Shown one piece after another: positions 1 through 14,200 of a stretch of 64,000 nucleotides of DNA. A program made the translations under genes and the position numbers. The notes under the pieces were generated by a model. It saw only the letters and a program-made list of their open reading frames with translations, made no database searches and had not been told where the DNA came from. How positions within the stretch are numbered: position 1 is the stretch's first letter; each line of letters begins with the position of its first letter. The stretch comes from Dimorphilus gyrociliatus (taxonomy: Eukaryota; Annelida; Polychaeta; Dinophilidae), in contig CAJFCJ010000014.1 of assembly GCA_904063045.1 (NCBI GenBank), forward strand, positions 1,237,643 through 1,301,642, written 5' to 3'.

Positions 1-102
1 ACATATTCGTTCAACTTTTTGGGAGAAAATATTTTAAAATTGAACACGGAGAGAAATTAAAGCCAGACAAAAAAATAAATTAATTTCATCGTATTGGCCT
101 AT

Positions 103-2322
103 TTAATCAAGTTGTTTAAATAAAAATTTAACTTCTCTTAATTTAGAGGCAGATTTTGTCAAGTATTTTGACTGCTTTGGTGAGTCGATAATGCTACGAA
201 CTTTTAGTAATAGACTATTGCATTCTTTGCATCTTTGAAAACGTTCTTCCCTGGAAATATCTACGGAATTACTACTTGGCGGGGTTGATATGTTGGCTTT
301 GATAACTGAGGCGAAGCACTGAAGTATTGTTCTCACTGATGTAAGACTAACTAAGACATGACTGAAAAAAATTTAAACTATAATGAAAGAAAAGTGTAAA
401 ATCAAAATTCATCTTACTTTTCATATTTACTATTCAATAATTCAATAAGACTTGGTAGAATAATTACGGCAAGATCAAGAGTCCAAAGAGAACTAAAGAA
501 ATAAAAAAAGTTAATGTTTTTTGAAGTATTGTTTTACTTAAAACAAATATACTTTTTCTTTAACACAATTTCTAATAAATCGACAATTATTGAGGGATCT
601 TTCATCCCTATTGCTGTTTCGATAGATGTTCTTATATTTCCTGCAGACCAAAGCACTCTAACGATTTGTAAATTTTTTGCTCTAGCCTGTAAAGCTTCTA
701 TCATTGACGAATGACCTTTGATCAGTGATGCGGGAATTTCTGCTCTTGAAGCATTAGCATCACTATTTGTTTTTGGCATGAAGTCACTCATATTTATCAT
801 TGGTTCCACATTCATCACGTCTTTGTCTTCAATAGGTTCAATGTTCGAATTTGGTTCCGCCTTATGTTCAATCTTAAGAATATTTTTTGTGGGATCCTCT
901 TTTAAGACTTTCACTTTAAATTTATTCTCTGTTTCTTTCGTTTCTTTGTCGGGTTTTTTCGGAGTATAGAGTTTTTGGACAGGAGGAGTTCCTTGATGAG
1001 ATTTCTTTGGCCTAGTTGGTTTATCATCTCGCTTAAAAGGCTTATGCTTCTCAATTAATTCTTTTTCAAAATTTTCTCTATCGTCATTGGAAGCGTTAGG
1101 TCGAAGAAGACTTTGAGTAACCTGATATGTTGCAACATTTGTGCCGGAATGAGAAACTCCCACTATATAATCTTTACAAAATGCCAAGTCGCTTAAATTG
1201 CCCCATCCAGTTTTCACTGAATCTAGATATTCATTAGGTTCCCAACTATATACCTTTAAATAATCATTGCATGCAGCATAAACACAGTTCTCCGTAGAAT
1301 GAAATTTCACACATTTATAATCTGATGTAGTATCAGATGATTTAGATGAACCTAATGATTTAAAAACATCAATATCCCAAAAAGTTAAAGTTCGATCGGC
1401 TGTAGCAAAACATAGAAGGAATTCATTTGGATGAAATGCAACTGCTTTAACTGCAGCATTGGCCGACAACTGCGATATCTGCTTTCCAGAAGTAATATCA
1501 AAAATCCTAACTGTTGAGTCGTCTGAACCAGAACAGAACCATCGTCCATCTGGACTAAACTGAACACAATTGATACCCGCACTATGCCCACGATACGAGT
1601 AGACACAAGCTTTACGTTCTATATCCCAAAATTTAATATTTGTATCGTTACTACCAGATAAAATATAACGATCCGTCCAAGGATGAAAGTCAATAGTTTT
1701 CACGTTTGACTTGTGCCCGCTTAAAGTTCTAACGATTTTGCACTGTTCCAAATTCCACACTTTGAGACAGCCTGAAGACGAACCTGCTGCTATTAATTCT
1801 TCACTTTTGTTAAATTGAACACATTCTACTCCACTAGTATGACCAGAAAGGGTCTGTTTATAAATATTTATATTAATTTTAAACAAACAGTATTTCTAAG
1901 AAAAGAAAATAAAAACTAAAAAAAAGTAAATTTTCAGGAATAGATTTCTTGTATTGTTGCTATTAAAAATATTTTTCTTTTTTTTTTGCAGTTTTGCAGC
2001 AACGTGCTAAATAAACATTCTGTTTTCTCAATCATATAATAAAAATTCTGAAAATGAACTTTTTTTTCTCTAAAAATATCCCTCACCATTAAGCAGTTAG
2101 GTTTATCAGTTGTCCATAAATTTACTTTTTTATCCTGACCCCCAGTAGCCATTACTCTTCCAGAATTTTGGCCCAAAGTCACACAAGTGACTTTTGAGGT
2201 GTGTGCCACAATTTCCTCTAAAAAGTTTCAAAGTTTTTAAGTTAAATAAACAAAGATTTGTATTTGCTATGTTTTAGTTTTGGCTTACGTATATTGGAGC
2301 ATTTATTGGATGATGAAGTCAT
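103..2322 (-). CDS. KATNB1: Katanin p80 WD40 subunit B1
   Basis: Regulatory subunit of the microtubule-severing enzyme katanin; in the known family it targets the p60 ATPase to centrosomes and spindle poles. Five exons join in frame (complement of 103..361, 418..492, 553..1853, 2087..2217, 2289..2322), giving 599 residues against about 655 in human. The first exon encodes [11 protein letters not shown] and exon 2 opens with QEIVAH, the start of the first WD repeat. WD repeats fill residues 1 to about 300 ([35 protein letters not shown]). A polar linker of about 150 residues follows. The con80 domain that binds p60 covers roughly 455-599, spread over the last three exons ([13 protein letters not shown], then [12 protein letters not shown]). 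The introns are about 55 to 235 bases. The gene lies head to head with TMEM203. Identity is clear from order and motifs; the least certain point is the exact exon 3/4 junction. Confidence 0.95.
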
Positions 2323-3685
2323 GTTTTCTGTTTTATATCATATATCCAAATATTAAATCTTTGACAGCTAATATTAAAATAAATTAAGAATTCATAAAAA
2401 CTATAAATTAATAATTGCTTATTTTCAATAAACCCAATATGAAAATATATTTAAAACCATTCCTTTTAATTACTGATTGGTTTAAATTAACAGATCTGAG
2501 CGATTTTGTGAGAACAAACGGTTTGACATGGGAACAGGAAGTTGTCTTAAAGAGTTCAACAGATTTTTCATCTAGCTTAAAATTTTCATTTAATAGACAT
2601 TAATCGAAACAATTTTAATAAATTCTACTAAGAAATATTTCAATTGTATATTTTTGTATAAATTTCGTACGAAAAGAATTATTCATGAAAATATCCGGTA
2701 AAGAAACTGATACTTTTCATAAATGACGGTTTTAATTTTTTAAGTTTTACGCTGTTAGTATATATTTTTAATTATTAAGTCATTGATTATCATATAAATC
2801 GATTCCTTAAAAATTAGTGTGCGTCTCAGATTTGTAAGATTTGTTAAAAATCAATTTTGAGGCAATTATCATCTTGCTGATGGAAAGTTAAATATTTAAA
2901 ATTAAAATTTAATGAAGTTATCATCCAGATTTCTTGTAAAAGCTTAGGCTGTAAAGATATTATCAATCATTCGCTGCAGGAGACAAAATCGATTGGTAAA
3001 AGTTGTAGATTATTCTGTAGAGTTTCTAATATAGACAACGATAATAGGACTACTTGAAGTTAAGCACCTGTCTTTGTTATTTTCCATAATGTACGAATTG
3101 TGTACTTAATCCATTGAAAGGTGTAAAAAAAAAAGAAAATCACTGATAGTGTACAACGTCTGGGGTTGCCGTGTGTACGCTTATGTTTTTCATAATACTT
3201 ATAAAGGGCAAGGTCATATTATGGATTCGTGTATGAATTTTTTTTTCAATTAATTATCCAATTATTCTAGATATTTTTAGGAATTAACGTACTTCTCTAC
3301 ATAGGCAATATTCGATATTTCTGTTAGTCATAAAATCTTGTCTATAGGCAATCATATTCGGTCTATTTTTAGTATTAACGTAGATAAGATTTAATCGATA
3401 ACAGATACTGCTAAAGAATTGGGCAGGTTTTTGTACTCTGGCAGGCAAACTTTGAACCCATTTTAGTTGATACACTATTAATTAAACGCTTTTATGTACC
3501 TGTAAGTAAAGCGTAAAATCAATATATTATCATTGTACAAATGAATGTTTCACACAACATTTAATTATGTGTCTACTTAAGACGCATGTAAGATAATTTT
3601 CTTTTGCCTAATTACAAGTGTTTTATATTCAGTTCTAATAACATCTTCCACGATATTTCTTTCAGGTAAGGGGAGATTATCAAGC
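2323..3685. other. Intergenic region between KATNB1 and TMEM203
   Basis: About 1.36 kb between two divergent genes. It should hold both promoters and any 5' untranslated exons. I see no open frame with splice-site or homology support; the short frames at 2415-2603 (+) and 3284-3475 (-) look like chance. No clear TATA box or repeat stands out from the A+T-rich background. Confidence 0.5.
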
Positions 3686-4102
3686 ATGAAAGTTTACTTA
3701 CGGTTACAAGACGTTGTTCAATGGTTCGGAATGACGAGTCTAGAACTATTGTTCCATGTGTTCTCCGTATTAGCTTTTTCCATTCTAGCTGCATTAAAGC
3801 AAGAAAATATTATCTCCTGGTCTTGGAAACCTATTTTTATACCAATAATAGTTGCCGATGCTTTACAGTTCTACTTGTGTCTTATTATAGCAATAAGACA
3901 ATGCAAGAATCATGAATACAAGAAAGCTGGTATTCGTTTCATATCATCAACCTGCATTACTGTGTGTGTCTGTACATTTAAACTTTTACTCATGACAAAA
4001 TTCGAAGAACCAAAATCTCATAGCTATTCTCAGGTGTTTGCTCCACTCTTTGTTCTTGCTCAGGTACTCATGGTAAAAGTCTGTCATACCTCCAATACTT
4101 AA
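3686..4102 (+). CDS. TMEM203: Transmembrane protein 203
   Basis: Small four-pass membrane protein of the endoplasmic reticulum; the vertebrate orthologue is linked to ER calcium handling and STING signalling. It is one uninterrupted exon of 138 residues (human 136). Four hydrophobic segments are visible, around residues 15-38, 46-68, 80-103 and 112-133. The order of landmarks matches the family: LQDVVQWFG near the start, an ADALQFY stretch at the second segment, and LFVLAQVLMVKVC at the end. The start is the first ATG after an in-frame stretch without other candidates. The stop codon overlaps a polyadenylation signal (TAAATAAAG). It diverges from KATNB1 and converges with RXR. Confidence 0.93.
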   Translation: MKVYLRLQDVVQWFGMTSLELLFHVFSVLAFSILAALKQENIISWSWKPIFIPIIVADALQFYLCLIIAIRQCKNHEYKKAGIRFISSTCITVCVCTFKLLLMTKFEEPKSHSYSQVFAPLFVLAQVLMVKVCHTSNT

Positions 4103-4107
4103 ATAAA
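4102..4107 (+). terminator. Poly(A) signal overlapping the TMEM203 stop
   Basis: AATAAA begins on the last base of the TMEM203 stop codon, so the 3' untranslated region could be only tens of bases long. A second possible signal (AATAAA within AAATAAAAAG) lies near 4354. A (TA)n microsatellite follows at about 4195-4220. Confidence 0.5.
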
Positions 4108-4190
4108 GCATTTTTTCCTTTCTGATTTTAATATAAATTCGTTCAGAATGCATGTGTAACGTTTAAATATACACATTTCATACATTTGAA

Positions 4191-4221
<31 letters not shown>

Positions 4222-4462
4222 GGTGTATATATGTTTATGAATATAAAATAATACTGTATATACATATGTATTAGTATGTATATAAACATTTATTTATTTG
4301 TTTATATTTATAGAATTATATATTTTTTATATGTAGAACATAAATGTAATCAAATAAAAAGATCATTTCACAAAACATGACTAAATGTATGCTCTATAAA
4401 TTTTTAAAAGAAAAAAAAAAGTAATAACACTCTTTAGAAAAGTTACAAAGAGCAAAAAACAA

Positions 4463-6276
<1,814 letters not shown>

Positions 6277-7440
6277 ATGAACTCTTCGATTGCTAACGAG
6301 GGGCCGGGTGAGGAGACACTAATTGAGAGGGCTCGTTTAGAAATGCTTAAAAGATTGGCAAGTTCAACAGTATTTGTAAGGAACCAACAACGAAACGAAG
6401 AACCGTTAACAGACCAAGAAAGATTCGAAATTCTTTCCGACATTCTGTCTGCCAAACCAGGGTTATTTATAGAGCGTTACCACGGTGACTTAATTCAAGA
6501 GGATCTCTTGGTGTTTGATAAATTAAAGGAAAGGAACACTTTAGTATCCTATTACTTTGATCAACTTTGTAAGAAATTTAACAAGCAGACTATAACGCTG
6601 CCTAAAGTGAACGTAGTTACAAAAAAAAATCGTCGATATATAGCCTTACAACGACTTATTAAGGAAGGGGATTATTTCTCGTAAGGATAAATATAATATA
6701 ACTACACCTGAAAGAGTCTCGTAATTAAATAAATAAAAAAAATTACCACTTTTCCTTAGGGAAGAAGAAATGAAATCGCGAGCACCTCGCTTATATGAGG
6801 AACTCATTGGTCAATATTTGACTGACAACGAAGCTTGCGAAAAATCTCAGCAATTAAATTCCGTTCAAAACCTTTCGACTTTGTTATTAAAGCAAATGGA
6901 TTATCAAAGAGAGCGGCAGGAAAGGGACGCTTATGAAAGTGAGGAAGAATCGGAAGTATGATATCTTTTGCACGCTGTTATCAATATCATATTAATGAAA
7001 AGATAATCTGAAACTTATAGAAAGAAGACAATGCAAGCGTCTGTTCGGACGAAAGTGAACTCAACGATGAACCGGAAAGGAAAAGCAAAAAAAGTAATTA
7101 TATAAGCAAATTTTTAATTATATTTCTCATAAATACATTTACACTCGTTTAGTTATAAGTCTAGAAGAAAAATTGCAGTTAAGAGAAGAATTTTATAAAC
7201 GGATGCAGGAGAGTTTCTTAAGTGGAAATGATAAAAATGTAGATTATCTGTAAGTAATGTTAAGAACATTTTTAGCTTAATGGCTTATGTACTTGGACAA
7301 GTATTATTGTATATTATATATTCTTCTTGAACAGGAAAATCGATAATGACGCTGCAAATGACTGTATGAACCAATTAGAAATGGATGAACAAGACAAGTA
7401 CTTTGACGATGAAACACCTGAAACAGTGAACAATTATTAG
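6277..7440 (+). CDS. CCDC97: CCDC97-like spliceosome-associated protein
   Basis: Orthologue of coiled-coil domain-containing protein 97, which is reported with SF3b/U2 spliceosome particles. Five exons (6277..6680, 6760..6955, 7021..7093, 7153..7249, 7335..7440) give 291 residues with 59-85 base introns and consistent phases. Diagnostic segments run in family order: PGLFIERYHGDL near residue 65, NRRYIALQRLIKEGDYFS at the exon 1 end, LYEELIGQYLTD in exon 2, LREEFYKRMQESFLSGND in exon 4, and an acidic end with KYFDDE. Exon 3 is very acidic and serine-rich. The start is the first ATG in the open frame. Identification rests on these motifs; the function is taken from the family. Confidence 0.9.
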
Positions 7441-7528
7441 TTACTTAAAGTTTGAGCAACCTTTTAGAAATTTAATCTTAAATATACGTAAAGCTAGACG
7501 GCGTTAAATCGTGAATATTGATCGAGAA

Positions 7529-7959
7529 ATGGGTAACGCGCAATTCCGTGACACAAGGTCGCACAGTCTTTGTATAGTAACGGCGAAGCATTTCTTTGCC
7601 TCTCGTTATTTTCACGTTATGGAGCATCCCGTACCTTTCGAATCCGTTAAACGAGAATATCATCCGCCTGATTTTACATCCTGCCAATACGCAACAAGAC
7701 CTAATCCTTGTGCTCATTGCTCACCTAATTATCAACCATCTATATTATATTCGATTCTTACGGGAAATGCAACTAAAGTTGGATACGACTGTAATAATCA
7801 GATAGCAACTCAGCAGCAGCAACAGCAACAACAGCACCACCACCAGCAACAGCCCTATCTTAATAAGTAAGTAAAACCGCTTTATATATCGTAAAAGTTA
7901 ATTAATTGAAAATTATCAACAGTTACACTCCTTATTACGGACACGAAAATTTACCATAA
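7529..7959 (+). CDS. Small orphan protein with polyQ/H tract
   Basis: I do not recognise this gene. Two exons (7529..7866 and 7923..7959) join in frame across a 54-base GTAAGT...CAACAG intron, giving 124 residues and ending NNYTPYYGHENLP. The middle contains DFTSCQYATRPNPCAHCSPN, followed by a glutamine/histidine run of about 18 residues near the exon end. There is no signal peptide or membrane segment. The start is uncertain: ATG at 7529 gives MGNAQF, and another in-frame ATG at 7618 gives MEHPVPFESVKREY. The matching splice sites and the short intron typical of this genome argue that it is real. It lies directly after CCDC97 and converges on the ABCA gene. Confidence 0.5.
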
Positions 7960-8262
7960 AAAATTGAGATAATCGAAAAACTATCGAAGCCTTTATTCTC
8001 TCTTTCTCCTCTGTCTCTCCATCTATCTATTTATCTATCATCAATCTATCTCTCAGTGGATCTGATAAAATGTTATTTTGTGAATGTAACTTTTATTAAA
8101 AGAATTAGTTTATTAACTTTTTTATTTGATTGTACAATATATAAAAATTTTTTGAAGATAGATTATTATTCTAAATATCACAGTCATTAAGGAAAAATGA
8201 AGAGCAAAATTTGTAAGGAAAAAATATTCATCTAGAAAGCACTTGAGCTTCTTCTTTATTTA
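7960..8262. other. Short intergenic gap before the ABCA 3' end
   Basis: About 300 bases between two convergent genes. It contains a CT-rich tract followed by TCTATC-type simple sequence at about 7995-8055. On the minus strand AATAAA lies at 8260-8255, two bases after the ABCA stop codon, and is the likely ABCA poly(A) signal. Confidence 0.5.
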
Positions 8263-11200
8263 TTAAATAACAGCGTTGTGGCCCGAAAATGACAACCTCG
8301 TCTGTAGATAAATATATGTAAATAGCTTAATATAATAAATTTTATCAATGTGAAGAAAAGTGTAGTAAAATAACTAACCCTGTTTATACTATCTAAATAT
8401 CTTCTGTCTTCTGCTGATGTATCCAACAGTGATTCATCAAATCGGCTATTATCGTCTAGTAATATTATTCTGTCGCCGTCCATCGATTGAGAAGTCATTT
8501 CTACTTCACTCTCTTCCTCTATTATCTCAGTTTGTTGTTTAACGAAGTTAATGAAAACCTAATACGTTGAATATTTTAGTCATTAAATACATTGATATTG
8601 CCTACAGGGTGTTTATTATATAAACAATACAAGAAGATATTGTATAATAAGAGATTTTTTTTAAATAAACTTACGTTGTCCAAAGTATTCTGGCTAACTG
8701 AATAATCGATTATGTTCATATCTCTCAAAGATTCTTCCATAACGGAAAATACCAGGGACAGATTTACTGACTTCATTTCGAATTGTACAGAATTGTAATG
8801 AGCTTCCTTTAGAACGGCACCTGCTAATTTATCTAGCACAAATCGTTTCACTCGACGGACATCTCTCTCGTAGTTAGGGCCTTTCAATCTGATTATTAAA
8901 GTATAACCGTCCCCAAAACGATTTTTTAAATGTTGAGCACTACCAAGACATTTTAATTGACCATTTACCATTATGGCCATTCTTGTGCATAAAGTCTCGC
9001 ACTCTTCCATACTGTGGGATGTTAGAACTACACATCGTCCATCTTTAGTCAATTGGTATATAGTATCCCATAAGAATCTCCTAGAATGTGGATCCATTCC
9101 TGTAGTGGGCTCATCAAGCAATATTACCGCTGGATGACCGATTAAAGCGATCGCGGTAGAGAGTTTTCTCTTATTTCCAGCACTGAATGTATCAGACGAT
9201 TTATCTGCTAATTTAATCAGATCTAATTTCTTCAGGGCCCAATTCACTACAGACTTAGTTTCCTTTACAGGAACGCCTCGTAGTCTGCAGAACAATTGTA
9301 AATGTTCTCTAGCAGTTAATTCGTCAAATAAAGCATCGAATTGCGGACAGTATCCTATATTTTGCTTGACTATATTATCTTCCCGTAAATTTCTACCATT
9401 TAAATAAATTTCGCCTGCAGTTTGTAGCAAGTCTGCAGTAAGCATTTTAAAGGTTGTTGTTTTTCCGGCTCCATTTACTCCCAATAAACCAAAACACTCT
9501 CCAGCTGAGACTCCAAAACAAGAGCGATCCACAGCTAGGTGACGACCCAGCCTTCTTGTTATATATATTTTTGTTAGATTATCAACGACCAGTACATCTC
9601 TCGATACACCGTTCTCCCTCACTCGTTTTCTTTCGGCCGCAACGTCTTCGTCTTCAGAGGAATTTTGACGGTGTCTATAACTAGTACACGATCGTCCACC
9701 GACAAAGAATCCGTATTCGCACAGTACTGTGCCACAAAAGTATAAAAGTCCTACTCCTGCCATGGCTACAAGATATCTTGTTGTTAATTCCCATTTAAAA
9801 GGTGAGACAATTTTGTCGTATTGACCAATTTTTAAATAATATTCATTTTTGTACTCGTTGAACGCAATGTCCATCAGTCCTCTCCCCAGACAATAATTTG
9901 GAAAAAAGAGAAAGATATTTTTTAGAACATGATTGGCTTTTCCCAATTGAATGTCTCCGTATATTTCGAATATTTCTAATAGGAAACTGGTTATAATGCA
10001 CGTTAGGCCAATAAATAAATTGATAACTATGAGAAATGTATACGCAGCGCTTGATTCTTGGAAGACAAAAGATATTGGATACATCATTGGGGTAATTGAC
10101 CACCCATAAAGCAAAAAGAGGGATACCACAGCGGGAAAATTTACTTTTGATACGTAAGCTGGTATATCAAATCCCTTTAAAATGACTATGCATACTAAAG
10201 CTGGTATTACATAATTACACATGTCCCATATATAGTTTGCTAACCAATAAGCAACAGGATTGAGTCCAGATAAAAATTGTAAATGTTTCGATTTGCTTGA
10301 TCTCTCTTGAACCAGGAAAACAACGAACGAGGCAGGTACAAAGGACATGGCTATTATGATAAATAAAGCAATCAAAACATCCGTTCCGTTTAATCTAATA
10401 AAAGAAAGAAGCATGACGTAAATACTATTTATAGTTAATATACCTTTGAAATTAGATCAAGAGCAATACATTATAGCTAACTTACATGTAATCCATTGTT
10501 TCTAATCCATTGGTATTTTCCATAGGGTGATTGATGACTGTTATGCCGTACGCCGAAGGGTTTCCCATATCCAAAGGTAAATTGGCTCTTAAAATAGCAT
10601 TGTTTAATGTGTTTAGGTAAGCAGGCATACTATGTAGTCCTTTGTGATTGAACCAAACTCTAGCAATGTTTCTCACAGCTAATCTTTTAAACATTGATGG
10701 AGCATTAGCTCCAAAATCAGTAGGAACATAATCTCTTATCAAGCCAAAAGTAAAAGCTCCATAACGATGTAAACGATATTCGTCAGTTGTGTACAAATAG
10801 TAAGAATTTTCTTTCAAATTTCTTTGGCTTATATTTAACATGATATCTGATGTAGTTGACATAAAATCATCTGGTTTAACGACGTTCGACGAATCGCATT
10901 TAAATCCTGAATTATCCTTAACACAGTGACATTTTGGATACAGAGATGGTGATCGTTTCTTACTTATATTACTAAGTGTTTTAATATGGCCCTTTGATTC
11001 TGCCATTTTAATGATAAATTTGTCAATAGGTAAGCCTTCTACAAAGACGCTTTTGCACGAAGGGTTTGACTCATAAAAACGAAACATATTCCCAAGATTG
11101 TGCTCTAACTCTTTCTTATTACTTGGATTATTAAAAGGGTCTTTAAGAATACAGGTTGCTCCTACGCCAGCAAGTAATTTGAAAGTTTCTGATAATTTTG

Positions 11201-14200
11201 TTGGACTTGCATCCTTGGAATTTTCGGCAAACGGTGGTAATGAATCAACAACGGCAAAAGGTATAAAGTTACCCCTTGGTCTGGTATAATTGAAATACAT
11301 AGCCGGACTGAGAACAAGCGGTGGAAGATCATCCATTTTGGGAGCAGTTAGGGCGACTGTCATAGCAATGAACACGAACACGCTGGGCAAGAGAATTTGA
11401 GTAAACAAGCCTTTCCAATTACGCCTAACGTAGTAGAATCGTTTGACTATAACTGCAAAGAATTGCTGTAAGGTCAATTTATAACCTTCGACCACATAAG
11501 TGCCCCGACCAGGCAAGGATCTATGCTGATCATTAGCCATCGTTGGCTCTTGAGCTGTATGATTTGTTAACAATTCCACATCATTCGCATGGCGCCAATT
11601 TGTAATGTCATCAAGAGGAACATCATCATCATTAATAATTTGACGGCTGGCAGCTTCAGAACTTCTGTTAGATTCATTAGACTGGTTAGTATTGTTATCA
11701 TCATCGATTTTTTCATCTAAGTTACCTGTAACAGGTAAGAAAACATTCATGAGTGAAATAAGAAAGAAAAAAAACTACAAAACTGACTTTCTGATGCATT
11801 CCTTGCTGATTGCGTGACCTTCATAAAAACTTCTTCCAGCTGAGTGTCTTTTATTCCGTAACTAGAAATCTGCAGGTAAAAATTCAGGTATAAATAGAAA
11901 AACATTTCTTTGATTCGGAAATTACCTTCAGATCAGCTATCGACTGATCGAGAGACTCAAATAACCTTTCGAATGACCCCTTGGTAACTTCCGCAAATGG
12001 CAAAATATAGTGAAGTTCCTTTAGGCCATCTTCCTTCAAATAACCGCTTTTAACGTACTTATTGATAAATTTTGTTACCGCCTCTGTTAATAGTGGGCGA
12101 TCTTCTTCGCTCCAACATGTTTTAACCATAAATAAATGATAACCTTCGCCAAAAGTTGTCTTTAGGAAAACTGAGGAGCCACAGCACCTTAGACTGCCAT
12201 TAGATATTATGGCTATCCTATCTCCAAGTATATCTGCCTCATCCATGTAGTGAGTTGATAGTAAGATTGTTCTATTAGCCTTAAATTTGAATAGTAGATC
12301 CCATATGGCTCGTCTAGCGTAAGGATCAACCCCAGCGGTTGGCTCATCTAAGATAACAGTTCTCGAGCCACCAATAAATGCAATAGCAACAGACAATTTT
12401 CTCTTCATTCCTCCCGATAATGCATCGACCTTTGATTTTCTTTTATTGGGTAAGCCTATATCTTTTATCATGGCTTCAGTTTGACTATTTATTTTTTCAT
12501 TTGGCACCCCTTTCAATTTGGAGTAAAAATATAAATGTTCTTCGACAGTTAATTCTTCGAAGAGGACATTGTGTTGAGGGCACATACCCAAAGATTTTCT
12601 TATTTCTTCCATATCAGTACGAATGTCATGATTGTAGACTGTTGCCCTTCCAGACGTTGGTGGAAATAACCCAGTTAATATTGACATTGTTGTCGTCTTA
12701 CCAGCACCATTATGACCAAGAAATGAAGTAATTTGCCCCTCAAACAAATTTAAAGATAAATTATTTACGGCTAATTTACCAGTTTTATATCTTTTAGACA
12801 AATTATCAATGCAAACTCCAACTCGACAATCATTCGGTTCGGTTTCAAAATGTGTCATATCTCTGTTATTCAGAGCACAAGCTTGATCTTCTTCGGTAAC
12901 ATTTAAACCTCTATAACGCCTGAAGCAGTCCATCAAAGAAAAGCTTTGCTGTTGAGCATTCATACGGCCGCACCAGTAGGACTTCGTAAATGGAAAATAC
13001 CAAGGTTTTGGCAATCCATACGAACCTAATTGTACAAAGAGAATGTTTAAATGAAATGTCTGTGATGTTAAAATAGGTAAAAAAAAAAAAAATTCTGCAG
13101 AAATAGCTAATAAGCGTTAATTTTTTGTTTTTTTTTTTTGCGAATTATCAAGAGGAATTATTTTTTAATAACAATTTCCTCTGAGGAAAGTATAAACACT
13201 GAATGGACAAGCGTAATTTCTCTTCGCTAAAATTAAATTACAACAGAAATAATAATGATAACATTTAGAATGGTATGAGCTGCAATTTATCTTTTTAAAT
13301 TTGAATTAGAAAACCTTGTGATTGATTATTTTCTGTCTTGTTATTATTTAATAACTTTAGGAAAGGTTTAAACGGGAAATACCATGGTTCAGGTACTCCA
13401 TAAATACCTGCCATATATTAGTAAATAGAGTTATATATAGTCAAATGATTATAAAAACATTAGTTAGAAATGAAGCTACATCAATAATATAGATTAAATT
13501 CAAAGGAGGTATTTAATGAAATAAGATAGATAATTACTAACCCGGATGAACATTTTCTATATACCAAGTGAGAACCCCATAGAGAATTGTATCGACTATC
13601 ATCATTTCCAGAGCCATAATGAGATTGAAGGCGTCACCTTCAACTGGTGATATATGTAGATTATTCCACTGAACCCCAACCCCTGTAATTTCATAGAAGG
13701 CAAAATATTTGGCTCCTAGGCCAAAAGCTGAAGTTGAGAATAATGACGCAATCGATTTTGCCCAAAAAGGAATATGATCTCCAGCAGCCTCCTCTTTTAT
13801 TGCTACATACATTGACGGTACGTAGGTTAATATATAAATAATACCAGCGCAGGCAGCGGCTAATCTTGCTTTAGAATACCACACGCTTATTAAAAAAGAG
13901 AATGAGATTGTCGCCATAGCGAAGATTTCTAATAAAAGAAATAAAATCCACGGATTACTATAGGCTAAAACTTTTCCTTGATATAGCATTATGGTTAATG
14001 AACCCATCGTGATGGTAGTTTGAAAGAAGACTGTTATGAACCAAGCCAACCAATGAACCGAGTTGTTCAATCCCATCATTTTCATGACTTCCTTTAATCT
14101 TTGCTCTTTTTCATAGACGATGCTCTGAACCAACATTGCAACTGTATAAACCCAACTGATCGTTAATAATAAAGGCATCACATGTTGGACTATAAATAAG

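Noticed and set aside
2415-2603. 62-codon plus-strand frame upstream of KATNB1
   Set aside because: No homology, no splice partners, and A+T-rich composition like its surroundings.
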